Positions 17,080-26,690 of a DNA stretch of 64,000 bases are shown here, piece by piece. Each line of letters opens with the position of its first letter. Position 1 is the first letter of the stretch. The stretch comes from Bacillota bacterium (GTDB lineage Bacteria > Bacillota > Clostridia > Lachnospirales > Lachnospiraceae). The notes under the pieces were generated by a model, which was given only the letters and a program-made list of their open reading frames with translations, was not told the DNA's origin and did not search any database. Both the position numbers and the translations under genes were made by a program. The DNA lies in NCBI GenBank assembly GCA_023435895.1, contig JAEZLH010000017.1, positions 372,001-436,000 of the forward strand, given 5' to 3'.

Positions 17080-19327
17080 TAGCTAACTCCTCCTTTGACA
17101 ATTGGGAAGCTGCAATCTGCTGATATACTTCGCAATTTTTTAACAATTCTCTATGGGTACCCTTACCAACGATATGACCTTCATCCAGTACAAGGATTTG
17201 GTCTGCATTCATAATGGTACTGATTCTTTGGGCAACGATAATGACAGTGCTGTCTACGATCTCTTCCTTTAAGGTTTTACGAAGGAGGGAATCTGTCTTA
17301 TAATCCAAAGCGGAAAAACTATCATCAAATACATAGATATCAGGATCTTTAGCGATGGCTCTTGCAATGGAGAGGCGCTGTTTCTGACCACCGGATACAT
17401 TGGTTCCACCCTGTGAAATATGTTCTTCATAACCTTCCGGTTTGCTATTTATGAATTCCTCAGCCTGAGCTATGCGGGCAGCACGCTTCATTCCTTCTTC
17501 ACCGGTATTCTGAGCACCAAATTTAATATTGGATTCAATGGTTCCGCTAAAGAGTACACCCTTTTGAGGAACAAATCCAAGTTTTTTACGAAGGGTATCC
17601 TGTTTGATCTGGCGGATATCAGTACCGTTAATCAGAATGGAACCTGCGGTGACATCATAAAATCTCGGTATCAGGTTGATTAAAGTGGATTTACCACTAC
17701 CGGTACTACCGATAATTGCAGTTGTTTCACCCGGCTTTGCTGTAAAATTAATATCAGATAAAACATCCTCTTCCGCATTGGGATAGCGGAATGCTACGTT
17801 CTTAAATTCCAATACACCTTTTAACGATTGGTTTAAGGATGACTCGGAAGAAGGGTCAAGAATAGATGCCTTCGTACCAAGGATTTCATCAATACGACCA
17901 GCTGCAACAATCGCTCTGGGTAGCATGATGGATAGCATAGTCAAGAAGAGGAAGGACATAATAATCTGCATAGTATATTGAATAAATGCAAACATATCAC
18001 CAATTTGCATGGTACCTGCATCAACTTTATGACCTCCGATCCAAACAATAAGAATAGAGATTAAGTTCATGATAAGCATCAGGCAGGGAAGCATAAAGGT
18101 CATAGCACGGTTTACAAATAAGGTGTTCTTGGTAAGATTGACATTTGCATCATCAAAACGGTCTTCTTCTTGCTTTACGGTACTGAAGGCTCTAATAACA
18201 GGCAAACCGGTAAGGATTTCTCTGGTTACCAGATTTACACGATCTACCAGGGTCTGCATCTTCTTGAATTTTGGCATTGCAACCACTAAAAGAGTACCAA
18301 TCAGTACAAATATCGCACCAACACCAACAATGAGTATCCAAGACATTGAAGTATTAGTATTAAGTACTTTTAAAATACCACCAAAGGCTAAAATCGGTGC
18401 ATAGAATACGATACGTATCATCATAACCATCATCATTTGAACTTGCTGGATGTCATTGGTGCTTCTTGTAATTAAGGAAGCAGTAGAAAACTGATCCATC
18501 TCCTTATTAGAGAAGGATAATACTTTTTTAAATACATTTCCTCTCAGCTCAAGTCCCATCTTAGCTGCAATTCTGGAACTTAGGAAGACAACAAGGATTG
18601 CCGCCAACATTCCAACTAAAGCAAGGGAAAGCATCTTGACACCTGCGATTAATACATAATTAATCTGCATTTGATCGATATCTACACCAATTGCTGAATA
18701 TTCATTATTGATGTAATAGCCCATTGCTTGAGCAGGACTAAGTGATTCATTGGAATCGAGATAATTTCTTAACTCTTTCACGATTGGAGCTAAGTTCTCA
18801 GCGGGAAGCATTTGAAAAATCGCAATGATATCATGGGTTTTGTCTGTAAGCTGTTTTGGAAGAGCGGTTAAAATTTGCTCTTTCATTTGCTTTACTCGGT
18901 CACTTTCATTTTCTGAATTACTGGAAAGGGAAAGATATAACATAACCGGCTTTCCAATTAATTCGGTTACACCGTCTTCATCTTCACCATCCCATTTGTA
19001 AATCTCACTTTTATCTAATTCAGGATATTTCTTTAGATTTTGGGACCATTCTTTTTCGGTGTAATCCTCTTGTTTCATGATTTTAAAATGTTTCAGAGCC
19101 TGATCCTTCTCACTTGCTGTCATGAACAATGAGAGCTTGTCAAACTCCGCTTTACGGATTACCTTTGGCACGGTTTCCTTAATACCATGTTGCATAATAC
19201 CGGTGTTCACGATATCAGCGGTATAGGTAGGGAGAGCCAAATCGCAGTTCGCCTGCAGTATAAGCAGCAGAATGACAAAAACAATAGTCAAAGCTGAGCT
19301 TTTTAAAAATTTAATTAATTTAAGCAT
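17072..19327 (-). CDS. ABC exporter half-transporter with large extracytoplasmic insert
   Basis: At 751 residues this is about 150 longer than a usual half-exporter. The extra length is a hydrophilic, Lys/Glu-rich region at roughly residues 45-205, between the first membrane helix and the remaining five, so it should face outward. The ATPase has Walker A GSTGSGKST, signature NVSGGQKQR and Walker B DIYVFDDSFSALD; Asp replaces the catalytic Glu after Walker B (FDDSFS). One degenerate and one normal site is typical of heterodimeric exporters, and the partner gene overlaps its 3' end by eight bases. RBS AAAGGAAC precedes the ATG. Confidence 0.9.
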   Translation of the reverse strand: MLKLIKFLKSSALTIVFVILLLILQANCDLALPTYTADIVNTGIMQHGIKETVPKVIRKAEFDKLSLFMTASEKDQALKHFKIMKQEDYTEKEWSQNLKKYPELDKSEIYKWDGEDEDGVTELIGKPVMLYLSLSSNSENESDRVKQMKEQILTALPKQLTDKTHDIIAIFQMLPAENLAPIVKELRNYLDSNESLSPAQAMGYYINNEYSAIGVDIDQMQINYVLIAGVKMLSLALVGMLAAILVVFLSSRIAAKMGLELRGNVFKKVLSFSNKEMDQFSTASLITRSTNDIQQVQMMMVMMIRIVFYAPILAFGGILKVLNTNTSMSWILIVGVGAIFVLIGTLLVVAMPKFKKMQTLVDRVNLVTREILTGLPVIRAFSTVKQEEDRFDDANVNLTKNTLFVNRAMTFMLPCLMLIMNLISILIVWIGGHKVDAGTMQIGDMFAFIQYTMQIIMSFLFLTMLSIMLPRAIVAAGRIDEILGTKASILDPSSESSLNQSLKGVLEFKNVAFRYPNAEEDVLSDINFTAKPGETTAIIGSTGSGKSTLINLIPRFYDVTAGSILINGTDIRQIKQDTLRKKLGFVPQKGVLFSGTIESNIKFGAQNTGEEGMKRAARIAQAEEFINSKPEGYEEHISQGGTNVSGGQKQRLSIARAIAKDPDIYVFDDSFSALDYKTDSLLRKTLKEEIVDSTVIIVAQRISTIMNADQILVLDEGHIVGKGTHRELLKNCEVYQQIAASQLSKEELANE

Positions 19328-19367
19328 ATAAGTTCCTTTCTGTTTCGTAAATATCTAAGCCTTTGAA

Positions 19368-19805
19368 TTATGATTTATCGATGTTCTGTGTATTGCTTTT
19401 CACTTTCTTTGTAAGAGTTAACAACTGGTTAAGTTCATCCTCATTCAGCCCCGAAAAAAGCTGATCGATAACGGAGTTAATAAATTCCTCTGCATATGCG
19501 GCGAACTTATGTCCCTCAGGGGTTAGGTACACACGCATTACACGCTTATCGTTTTCGTCCGGCATGCGATAGATGTAATCGTTTGCCTCCAGCTTACGAA
19601 GCATTTCCGTAATCGTGGAGGGTTTAACAAAACTTTTTTCGGATAATTCCTTTTGAGTGATACCTTCATTGGCTTTTATTCTGGAAAGTAATTTAGGTTG
19701 ACCGGGATATACACACTTATCGTTCATTTTATGATACGAACGTTGATGAATATACTTCATGATTTCCCCCAGATTTTCCGTCAGTTCTTTTACTTCCTTT
19801 TTCAT
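19368..19805 (-). CDS. MarR-family transcriptional repressor
   Basis: The 145-residue protein has the winged helix of MarR, with ANEGITQKELSEKSFVKPSTITEMLRKLEANDYIYR as the recognition region (residues about 45-80), then the wing DENDKRVMRVYLT. It is the first gene of the exporter operon, ahead of the two half-transporters. A near-perfect palindrome overlaps its own promoter region, so it most likely represses the operon until a drug or phenolic ligand binds. RBS AAGGAGGAA is 11 bases before the ATG. Confidence 0.9.
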   Translation of the reverse strand: MKKEVKELTENLGEIMKYIHQRSYHKMNDKCVYPGQPKLLSRIKANEGITQKELSEKSFVKPSTITEMLRKLEANDYIYRMPDENDKRVMRVYLTPEGHKFAAYAEEFINSVIDQLFSGLNEDELNQLLTLTKKVKSNTQNIDKS

Positions 19806-19837
19806 TTTACTACCACATTCCTCCTTGTGATGTCAAA

Positions 19838-19890
19838 TTAGTTAGGTGCCTAAGTAAATTGTATTATAACACACATTATATTCAAGTCAA
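19838..19890 (-). promoter_or_regulatory. MarR operon promoter and operator
   Basis: Read on the minus strand, TTGACT (19885-19890) and TATAAT (19863-19868) are 16 bases apart. Just downstream is a 20-base near-palindrome TTAGTTAGGTGCCTAAGTAA (19838-19857, plus-strand reading) with a TTAGG/CCTAA core, a typical MarR operator shape. Its position over the transcription start fits autorepression. Confidence 0.75.
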
Positions 19891-19969
19891 TTAGTGAGGG
19901 CATTAAAATTTTGTTAAGATTTCATTTCATGATATAAATTTAACCAAAAGAATATAATTCATACCAAAT

Positions 19970-20012
19970 AAAAAAGAGAACTACCATGAAATCAAGTAAT
20001 TCTCCGTTCGCT
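19970..20012 (-). terminator. Terminator-like hairpin on the minus strand
   Basis: On the minus strand GAGAATTAC and GTAGTTCTC pair (8 of 9) around an 11-base loop and are followed by TTTTTTATTT. It lies downstream of the small membrane protein gene and overlaps the end of the GNAT-like fragment. Confidence 0.65.
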
Positions 20013-20118
20013 TTTTAATATAGCATACCTTAGTATCGGATAGATATTCATGCAGAACACGCCAATCATCCTCTGTAAACCTTCTTATTAATAGTCGGTC
20101 GGTCGAGATAGGCTTTAT
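19981..20118 (-). pseudogene. Remnant of a GNAT acetyltransferase N-terminus
   Basis: On the minus strand a 45-codon frame, just after the stop of the small membrane protein, reads KPISTDRLLIRRFTEDDW and continues RVLHEYLSD before losing similarity and ending in TAG. That segment matches the first strand and helix of RimJ/RimL-like acetyltransferases. There is no good start codon (an ATA opens it) and no acetyl-CoA-binding motif, so I read it as a decayed 5' fragment. Chance similarity cannot be excluded. Confidence 0.5.
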
Positions 20119-20402
20119 ACTGCTTTACCTGTAGGTTGATGTTCCGTATTTTCTGTTTTTAACTCAAGGGAAGCCAACTTCCAACTCATATCTTCTATAA
20201 TGCATCGTAGAACAATGGAGAGGGTGAGGAAGAATAAAAAGCAAAGGAACAAAAGTAAAGGTAATGCAGCAAAAAAATCCACTACGTAATAGCCGAGAAA
20301 AAATTCAAGAGAAGGTTTTGCGATTAAGGTAATTACAAATAAAACACCAAAAATCACACTTAATATTGATAAATTACTTAAACACTTTCTGGTCTTTTCC
20401 AT
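20115..20402 (-). CDS. Small two-helix membrane protein, unknown
   Basis: The 95-residue protein has two hydrophobic segments, at about 14-32 and 36-70, with a charged C-terminus ending in EHQPTGKAV. A good Shine-Dalgarno AGGAGGG lies three to four bases before the ATG, which supports it as a real gene. I recognise no family. It is on the same strand as the exporter operon but upstream of a 300-base spacer containing that operon's own promoter, so it is probably separate. Confidence 0.65.
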   Translation of the reverse strand: MEKTRKCLSNLSILSVIFGVLFVITLIAKPSLEFFLGYYVVDFFAALPLLLFLCFLFFLTLSIVLRCIIEDMSWKLASLELKTENTEHQPTGKAV

Positions 20403-20496
20403 AAACCCTCCTAAAATTCTGATGTGTAATACACATGCTTAATACGGAATATTGTACCAACTTCGATGAAGATTGTCTATAAGATATTACCATTAT

Positions 20497-21594
20497 TTAC
20501 TTTAATTGTTCAAGAATTACATCAAGTAGCTCATCGTTGGAATGGGGCATCATGAAGCAAAAACGGATAAATTTATTGTTCAGAAACGGAAAGGTGGAAC
20601 AATCTCTAATCATCAATCCTTTACGAATAGCAGCTTCAAATAAATCCATGGAGGTGACACTTTCTTTTAATATTTTAATTAGGATAAAATTAGCGGTCGG
20701 CTCATAGAATTTTAAATTCTGGCACCCTGACAGCAGTTGACAGATTCTAGCCCGTTCATTGGCAATAAGCGTACGAGTGCTTTCAATATATTCTTGATCA
20801 GAAAACATAATTTCTCCGGCAATGGCTGCAAGGCTGTTAATGGTCCAAGGATTCTTGCGTTGATTGATTTCCTTTAACAAATCCGTATTACCACAGATGG
20901 CATAACCAAGTCGAAGGCCAGGTGCAGCAAAGAATTTGGAGATTCCTCTTAATATAATGATATTATTGTAATAGCCGGTAAGTGGTGCGGAAGTGATTTT
21001 TTGAATATCCGGTGCGAATTCCACGTAGGTTTCATCCACCATTACAAAAATACCCTTTTGCTTACAGATGTCCAGTATTTTTCTCATTTCACTCCTTGAG
21101 ATAGCTGTTGAAGTAGGATTATTAGGATTACAGATAACCAATAAGTCCACATCGGAGGTGAGCTCTTCTTCCAGGTGTTTCAAATCCAATTTAAAGTCCT
21201 GTTCCTCCTCCAGGCGATAATACCTGGAAGTTCCTCCTCCCAAAGAGACTTCACGCTCATACTCAGAATAAGTGGGTCCGATAATCAGTGCTTTCTTCGG
21301 GTTTTTAATCTGAATAAATAAGGAAATCAGCTCGGTGGAGCCATTTCCTACAATAATATTTTCAAGATCTGTATTAACATATTCAGCAATCTTAGAACGT
21401 AGCCCGGTATATTCCCTGTCAGGGTAACTCATAATGGCATCAATTCGTTCGGATAGGGTTTCTTTTAGCTTTGGAGATATACCAAGAGGATTTACATTAG
21501 CTGAAAAACTAATAATGTCCTCCTTTTTTATGCCATATACTTTTTCTATCATTTCTAAATCGCTTCCGTGAAAATGGTCGGTATGTTTAATCAT
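20497..21594 (-). CDS. PLP-dependent aminotransferase, CobD/HisC-like
   Basis: The 365-residue protein is a fold-type I, class I/II aminotransferase. FSANVNPLGISP near residue 30 is the N-terminal substrate loop typical of threonine-phosphate decarboxylase (CobD) and histidinol-phosphate aminotransferase. VGNGSTELI, CNPNNPTS and VDETYVEF are cofactor-binding segments, and the Schiff-base Lys lies in GISKFFAAPGLRLGY. No cobalamin or histidine gene is nearby, so the choice between the two cannot be settled; FSANVNPLG favours CobD-like. The frame opens 23 codons earlier, but AGGAGGT sits before the ATG at 21594. It is divergent from the DUF5717 operon. Confidence 0.85.
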   Translation of the reverse strand: MIKHTDHFHGSDLEMIEKVYGIKKEDIISFSANVNPLGISPKLKETLSERIDAIMSYPDREYTGLRSKIAEYVNTDLENIIVGNGSTELISLFIQIKNPKKALIIGPTYSEYEREVSLGGGTSRYYRLEEEQDFKLDLKHLEEELTSDVDLLVICNPNNPTSTAISRSEMRKILDICKQKGIFVMVDETYVEFAPDIQKITSAPLTGYYNNIIILRGISKFFAAPGLRLGYAICGNTDLLKEINQRKNPWTINSLAAIAGEIMFSDQEYIESTRTLIANERARICQLLSGCQNLKFYEPTANFILIKILKESVTSMDLFEAAIRKGLMIRDCSTFPFLNNKFIRFCFMMPHSNDELLDVILEQLK

Positions 21595-21801
21595 AAGAAT
21601 GACCTCCTGTATCGTAGTATGATTTGTTAATTGATTCGTAATATGCATGATAATATAATGCACAAAATCAATTATAATAAAGTTTAAAATGGGTTTTATG
21701 TGAAATACTAGCTTTTTTGAACTGATTGAATTATAATATGATACATATTATAGCTGATTTTCCTTAAATTGCAATGTTAATTAATTTCTTGAGGTGATAG
21801 A

Positions 21802-24800
21802 TTGATCGATAAAATAGAGCGTTTTTCTAAAGGTGATTTTGAATATGAGCGACCGTTTCTAACCTTGTCCATGGAGGAGATTGTCCTTACGGTCGAAGCA
21901 GGCAAGAGCCTGACGGGAAGTTTTACGATCGCCAACAGCTTTGGCATCCCCATGCAGGGTGTAGTATATGCTTCTGGGCGATGTATGCAGTTGGAACATG
22001 AGAGTTTCGAGGGTGAGGTCATCCCGGTAAACTTTATTTTTTATGCGAATTCCTTACGAGCTGGGGATGAAGTAAAGGGAGAATTTCATATTGTCAGTGA
22101 TATCGGAGAACAATCGCTTGGGTTTACCGTACAGGTTGAGGCTCCTTATTGTATGTCCTCCATGGGGAAAATCAAAGATCTATTTCAATTTACCAATCTT
22201 GCCATGTCTGATTGGACCGATGCGAAAAGAGTCTTTCGCAGTGAAGAATTTGAAACCATCCTTCTTGCCAGTGAGGAACGGTACCGAACCGTCTACCACC
22301 AATTGGTAAGGGGTATGTCAACCAGTCAGGCACTGGAGGAGTTTTTGGTTACAATCCACAAAAAATCAGAAATCACCCTTGAAGTAGACCGGGTTCAATG
22401 TGATTACCAGCTACAAAAGGAGGAACCACTCACCGATCGTCTAATTCTTACCAAGAACCAGTGGGGCTATGCCAAAATCAGAGTAAACACGGATAGTGAC
22501 TTTATCCAACTTGATCAGAAATTTATTTGGACGGATGATTTTGTTGAAAATAGCCATTTGTTATTATATATGATCAATCCGGAGTATTTAAAAGCAGGAA
22601 ACAATACAGGGCATATTTTCATTCGTACGGCCCATCAGACCATTACGGTTACCATTGAATGCAAATATAAAAAGAATGAGCGTGGTATCTCGTTAGAACG
22701 CCAAAACCAGAAGGTGGATGGAGGACTTTTGGATACCTATCTGGGCTTTCGGCTCAATAAGATTGATTTGGAGGATTATCTTGATGAAACAGAGAAGATG
22801 ATCACCAAATTACCGGGACCTGAGGTTAGTTACCTAAAGGATCTTCTACGAACTCATTTGGCTATTATATCAGGTAAAACAAAACTTGCGGAGGAGCTGC
22901 TTGCCGATTTTAAAAAGGATGAGGCAGTTCTAAAAAGAAAGTCCGTTATGGAGTACTGTGCCTATCTTTACTTGGATGCCTTATTCTATAAGGATGAAGA
23001 GAAGACGAAAGTCGCATCAGAAACGATTCTTGGCTACTATGTGGAAGATCATTTTGACTGGCGAATCTTATGGTTCTTATTATATACGGATAAAAACTTC
23101 GATAAAAACAAAGGAACAAAGTTAGAATATATTAAGGAACAATATCTAAACGGTTGCCGCAGCCCCATACTTTATTATGAGGGAGTATGTATTTTTAATG
23201 AGGAACCATACTTATTAAGAGAGCTGACCGAATTTGAGATTCAGGTTCTGAATTATGGCATTAAGAACTGGATACTATCCAAGGAAGCAGCCAAACAATT
23301 CACTTATTTAGCCAATAAGTTAAAACAATTTCACCCGGTTATATTCAGGGGATTGGTGAAGCTTTATGATGAATATTCCGGCAAGGATATTCTTTCTGCC
23401 ATATGCTCCATGCTGATTAAGGGAATGAAGCGTTCGGAAAAGTATTTTGAATGGTACCGATTGGGTGTTGAGGAACAGCTTCGAATAACAGAGCTATATG
23501 AGTACTATATGTATACCATTAATAGTTCGGGACAAGATAGTATTTCTCAGCAGGTACTCTTGTATTTTATCTACAATAATAGCTTAAGTGATAGTAAGAA
23601 GGCGTTTCTATTCGCCCATGTAGTAAAGAATAAAGAGAATAATGAACCGATTTATCGTTCCTACTATAAAAAGATGGAGATATTTACATTGATTATGCTG
23701 GAACGACATATGATTAGCAGCGATTTGGCAATTTTATATCGGGAATTTTTACATAATAGTGAGCAGGAAGATCAGGTTTGGAAAAATCTTTCCTATGTTT
23801 TGTTTCGCCAGGAGCTGGAGTGTATGGATTCCGGCATTGTCAGTGTAATCGTACTGCAAAAGGAGATTGACTCCGTTGAAATCATCCCTCTGGTGAATCA
23901 AAAAGCATTGATTAATAAGGTGTCAGAAAATACCGAGTTAATCTTTGTGGATGGCTTTGGAGATCGTTATTCCGATACAGTTCCCTACCGGCTAACCCCA
24001 ATGCTGGATAGCTCGGAGTTTGTAAATACCTGTTTTTCACATAGCGATCATTCACTTCTGCTTTTACATATGTTTGACAGATATCAGAAGAATCGAGTTT
24101 TAAGCCCTGAATCCCGTGAGTTAATGGAAAAGGTTCTGCTCTTAGAGGGACTGCAAAAAGAATATGAAGCAATCTGCTATCAGATGTTAGTGGAATACTA
24201 TTATGATCATTACAATGGGGAATGGCTGGATTATTTTCTGGATCTAATTGAACTTCCCTTTGTCAGACATGGTGAACGTTCTGGATATCTTGAACTGATG
24301 ATTGTAAGAGGCTTTTATGAGAAAGCACTTTATAATATTGAATGGTTTGGTTTGGATGGAATATCAATCAATCGATTGGTTAAGTTATGTGCCGGATGTA
24401 TGAAAATCTATGGAATAGAAACAAAACACGATTACTTGGTTAAGCTGTGTTATCATGTGTTTGGTGAAGGAAAATACGATGAGGGGATACTAAGGTATTT
24501 AGTCACCTTTTTTAACGGTTCCACGCAATCCATGTATAAGCTTTGGCAAGCAGCAGTAAGCTTTGATTTGAGTTGTCATGATTTAGAGAAGAGGCTCCTT
24601 ACTCAGATTCTATTTACAGAGTCCTATGTGGGAGAGGGATATCAAATTTTTCATAGTTATTATAGTGGTGTATCAAACCCTATGCTTATACGCGCTTATT
24701 TATCCTACTATGCATATCAGTATTTGGTTCATAATCAAATAATTGATGGGAAATTATTCTCCATTATGAAAAGAGAGCTTGGTTACGAAGCAAATGATAT

Positions 24801-25368
24801 TTGTCTTTTGGCTTGGTTAAAGTACTATTCAAATCAAACAGAGCTATCGGAACCGGATAAAGATTTCGCAGAATATCATATTAATATGCTTACAAGAAGA
24901 GGAATTGTGTTACCATTCATTCTTTATTTCAGAGATAGGGTTACTCTTCCTGATGATATCCTGGATGATTATATTATATCCTACCATAGTAATCCAAAGA
25001 AACAAGTGACCATCCATTATTGTTTGCAAAAGAGTAAGGGAGATCAATATATATCCGAACCCATGACAAACACCTTTATGGGAATTTATACAAAACGTTT
25101 TCTTCTGTTTTATCACGAGACTCTTCAATATTATATTACGGAGGAGTCGGAGGAAGAAGAGGAAGAGCTGGTAGAAAGCCTTAATCTTCAGTATGAATGT
25201 GAAAACCCAGGGGATAACGATTCAAATTATGACCAAATCAACCTTATGTTGATGGCACTTGAAATGAAAGAGGATAATACACTTCTTGAAATGATGTATT
25301 CTTATTCAAAGAGAGAGTTTTTAATCAGCGAATGCTTTACACCTATTGAAGATGAATTATCACGCTAG
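21802..25368 (+). CDS. Giant DUF5717-like protein with Ig-like N-terminus
   Basis: This 1188-residue protein matches what I recall as the clostridial DUF5717 family; no function is known. It has no signal peptide or membrane helix. Residues ~20-112 are beta-rich and look like an Ig/P-pilus-type domain (VEAGKSLTGSFTIANSFGIPMQG). A second beta domain lies at about 195-300. From ~310 onward it is almost entirely helical with many Tyr, Leu and Glu residues, suggesting an alpha-solenoid scaffold. The start is TTG at 21802 with GAGGTGAT just upstream and an in-frame stop at 21790. It leads a five-gene operon with the Hsp70-like, TPR-like and membrane coiled-coil proteins. A scaffold role is my inference. 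Confidence 0.8.
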   Translation: MIDKIERFSKGDFEYERPFLTLSMEEIVLTVEAGKSLTGSFTIANSFGIPMQGVVYASGRCMQLEHESFEGEVIPVNFIFYANSLRAGDEVKGEFHIVSDIGEQSLGFTVQVEAPYCMSSMGKIKDLFQFTNLAMSDWTDAKRVFRSEEFETILLASEERYRTVYHQLVRGMSTSQALEEFLVTIHKKSEITLEVDRVQCDYQLQKEEPLTDRLILTKNQWGYAKIRVNTDSDFIQLDQKFIWTDDFVENSHLLLYMINPEYLKAGNNTGHIFIRTAHQTITVTIECKYKKNERGISLERQNQKVDGGLLDTYLGFRLNKIDLEDYLDETEKMITKLPGPEVSYLKDLLRTHLAIISGKTKLAEELLADFKKDEAVLKRKSVMEYCAYLYLDALFYKDEEKTKVASETILGYYVEDHFDWRILWFLLYTDKNFDKNKGTKLEYIKEQYLNGCRSPILYYEGVCIFNEEPYLLRELTEFEIQVLNYGIKNWILSKEAAKQFTYLANKLKQFHPVIFRGLVKLYDEYSGKDILSAICSMLIKGMKRSEKYFEWYRLGVEEQLRITELYEYYMYTINSSGQDSISQQVLLYFIYNNSLSDSKKAFLFAHVVKNKENNEPIYRSYYKKMEIFTLIMLERHMISSDLAILYREFLHNSEQEDQVWKNLSYVLFRQELECMDSGIVSVIVLQKEIDSVEIIPLVNQKALINKVSENTELIFVDGFGDRYSDTVPYRLTPMLDSSEFVNTCFSHSDHSLLLLHMFDRYQKNRVLSPESRELMEKVLLLEGLQKEYEAICYQMLVEYYYDHYNGEWLDYFLDLIELPFVRHGERSGYLELMIVRGFYEKALYNIEWFGLDGISINRLVKLCAGCMKIYGIETKHDYLVKLCYHVFGEGKYDEGILRYLVTFFNGSTQSMYKLWQAAVSFDLSCHDLEKRLLTQILFTESYVGEGYQIFHSYYSGVSNPMLIRAYLSYYAYQYLVHNQIIDGKLFSIMKRELGYEANDICLLAWLKYYSNQTELSEPDKDFAEYHINMLTRRGIVLPFILYFRDRVTLPDDILDDYIISYHSNPKKQVTIHYCLQKSKGDQYISEPMTNTFMGIYTKRFLLFYHETLQYYITEESEEEEEELVESLNLQYECENPGDNDSNYDQINLMLMALEMKEDNTLLEMMYSYSKREFLISECFTPIEDELSR

Positions 25369-25403
25369 AATTGTAGTATAGTAATAAACGGAGGTTTCGA
25401 CAA

Positions 25404-26675
25404 ATGGATTCACCCAGAAAATTAATTGTTGGTTATGATTTATGCGAAGATGCATCACAAATCAGCTGCTTCAGCTATAAATCCTATGAACCGGTACCGA
25501 TCAGTCAACGGGAAGGGGAAGAAGAACACTCTATACCGACCGTGTTATGCCTGAGGGAAAGTACAAAACAATGGTTGTTTGGTGAAGAGGCAGTGAAGTG
25601 TGCACAGGAAGGTGCCGGAATTTTAGTGGACAATATCCTTGAAAAAGTACAAAAAGGTCAGGATGTTGAAATTCTTGGGCAAACTTATAGCGGAGCTGCA
25701 CTTTTAGAGATATTTTTATGGAGAACTCTGCTTTTAATAAAGAATTATTTTCCCACGGAACCCATAACAAAAATGGTTATTACACTTCGTGAAACACAAC
25801 CGGAATTAGTGGAACGAATCTATGGTGTATTAAGACAATTAGGTCTTGAAAAAGATAGAGTTTCTGTAATGAACCACAGTGGGGCATATTTATATTATGC
25901 ATTATCTCAGGACAAATCCCTTTGGATGAATGATGTGGGGATGTTTGATTTTACAAAGGAAGGCTTGAGCTTTTATAGGATTCAAATGAACCGCAGATCC
26001 ACACCCATGGCTGCAGTCGTTGTGAAGACAGATTATAAGGATCAATTAAATCAGGATATCCTTCTCTTAAAAAGAGAGGGTAGAGCGAATCCGGAATACA
26101 TTCTTGAGAATATTATCAATTCAGTTGTTTACCGACAGGTGATTGCTACCTTGTATTTTACAGGGGAAGGCTTTGAAGGTGGATGGGCAGGAGATACCAT
26201 TAAATCCTTTTGTGTGGGTAGAAGGGTATTCATTGGTCAGAACCTATATACAAACGGAGCATGTTATGCAGCGAAAGAACTTTCGGGGAATGGCAATCTG
26301 GATGACTTTATTCTGCTGAATGAGGATATGGTTACCAGCTCCTTGATGATTAAAGTGTATACGGATACCAAATATCAAGATCTTGAGTTGTTAAGACCAG
26401 GGGAGAATTGGTATGAGGTTCATAATAGTGTAGAAGTCATTGTGGACGGCGACATAAATCTGGATATTATAAAAAAGAGCATCTTATCAAAAGATATGAT
26501 TACGATTACTCATCCTTTGACCGATTTGCCGGAGAGGGAAAATCGTATGACCAGAATAATGATTGAAGTAAGCTGTAAGGCGAAAGATAACGCCATTGTG
26601 AGGGTAACGGACTTAGGGTTTGGCGAAATATGCCCTGCTAAGGGAGATATGACAGAAGTTTCAATCGAGATTTAA
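25404..26675 (+). CDS. DUF5716-like protein with Hsp70/actin-like start
   Basis: The 423-residue protein begins KLIVGYDLCEDASQISC, the GxDLG-like phosphate-1 loop of the actin/Hsp70 ATPase fold, and a later SIPTVLCL and WLFGEEAVKCA resemble the early Hsp70 strands. It lacks a clear second phosphate loop and is shorter than DnaK, and I see no substrate-binding domain. From about residue 330 the C-terminus is beta-rich. This matches my recollection of DUF5716, found beside DUF5717. ATP binding is plausible but not shown. RBS GGAGG precedes the ATG, and the gene starts 35 bases after the giant gene. Confidence 0.75.
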   Translation: MDSPRKLIVGYDLCEDASQISCFSYKSYEPVPISQREGEEEHSIPTVLCLRESTKQWLFGEEAVKCAQEGAGILVDNILEKVQKGQDVEILGQTYSGAALLEIFLWRTLLLIKNYFPTEPITKMVITLRETQPELVERIYGVLRQLGLEKDRVSVMNHSGAYLYYALSQDKSLWMNDVGMFDFTKEGLSFYRIQMNRRSTPMAAVVVKTDYKDQLNQDILLLKREGRANPEYILENIINSVVYRQVIATLYFTGEGFEGGWAGDTIKSFCVGRRVFIGQNLYTNGACYAAKELSGNGNLDDFILLNEDMVTSSLMIKVYTDTKYQDLELLRPGENWYEVHNSVEVIVDGDINLDIIKKSILSKDMITITHPLTDLPERENRMTRIMIEVSCKAKDNAIVRVTDLGFGEICPAKGDMTEVSIEI

Positions 26676-26690
26676 AAGACGGAGGTATCC

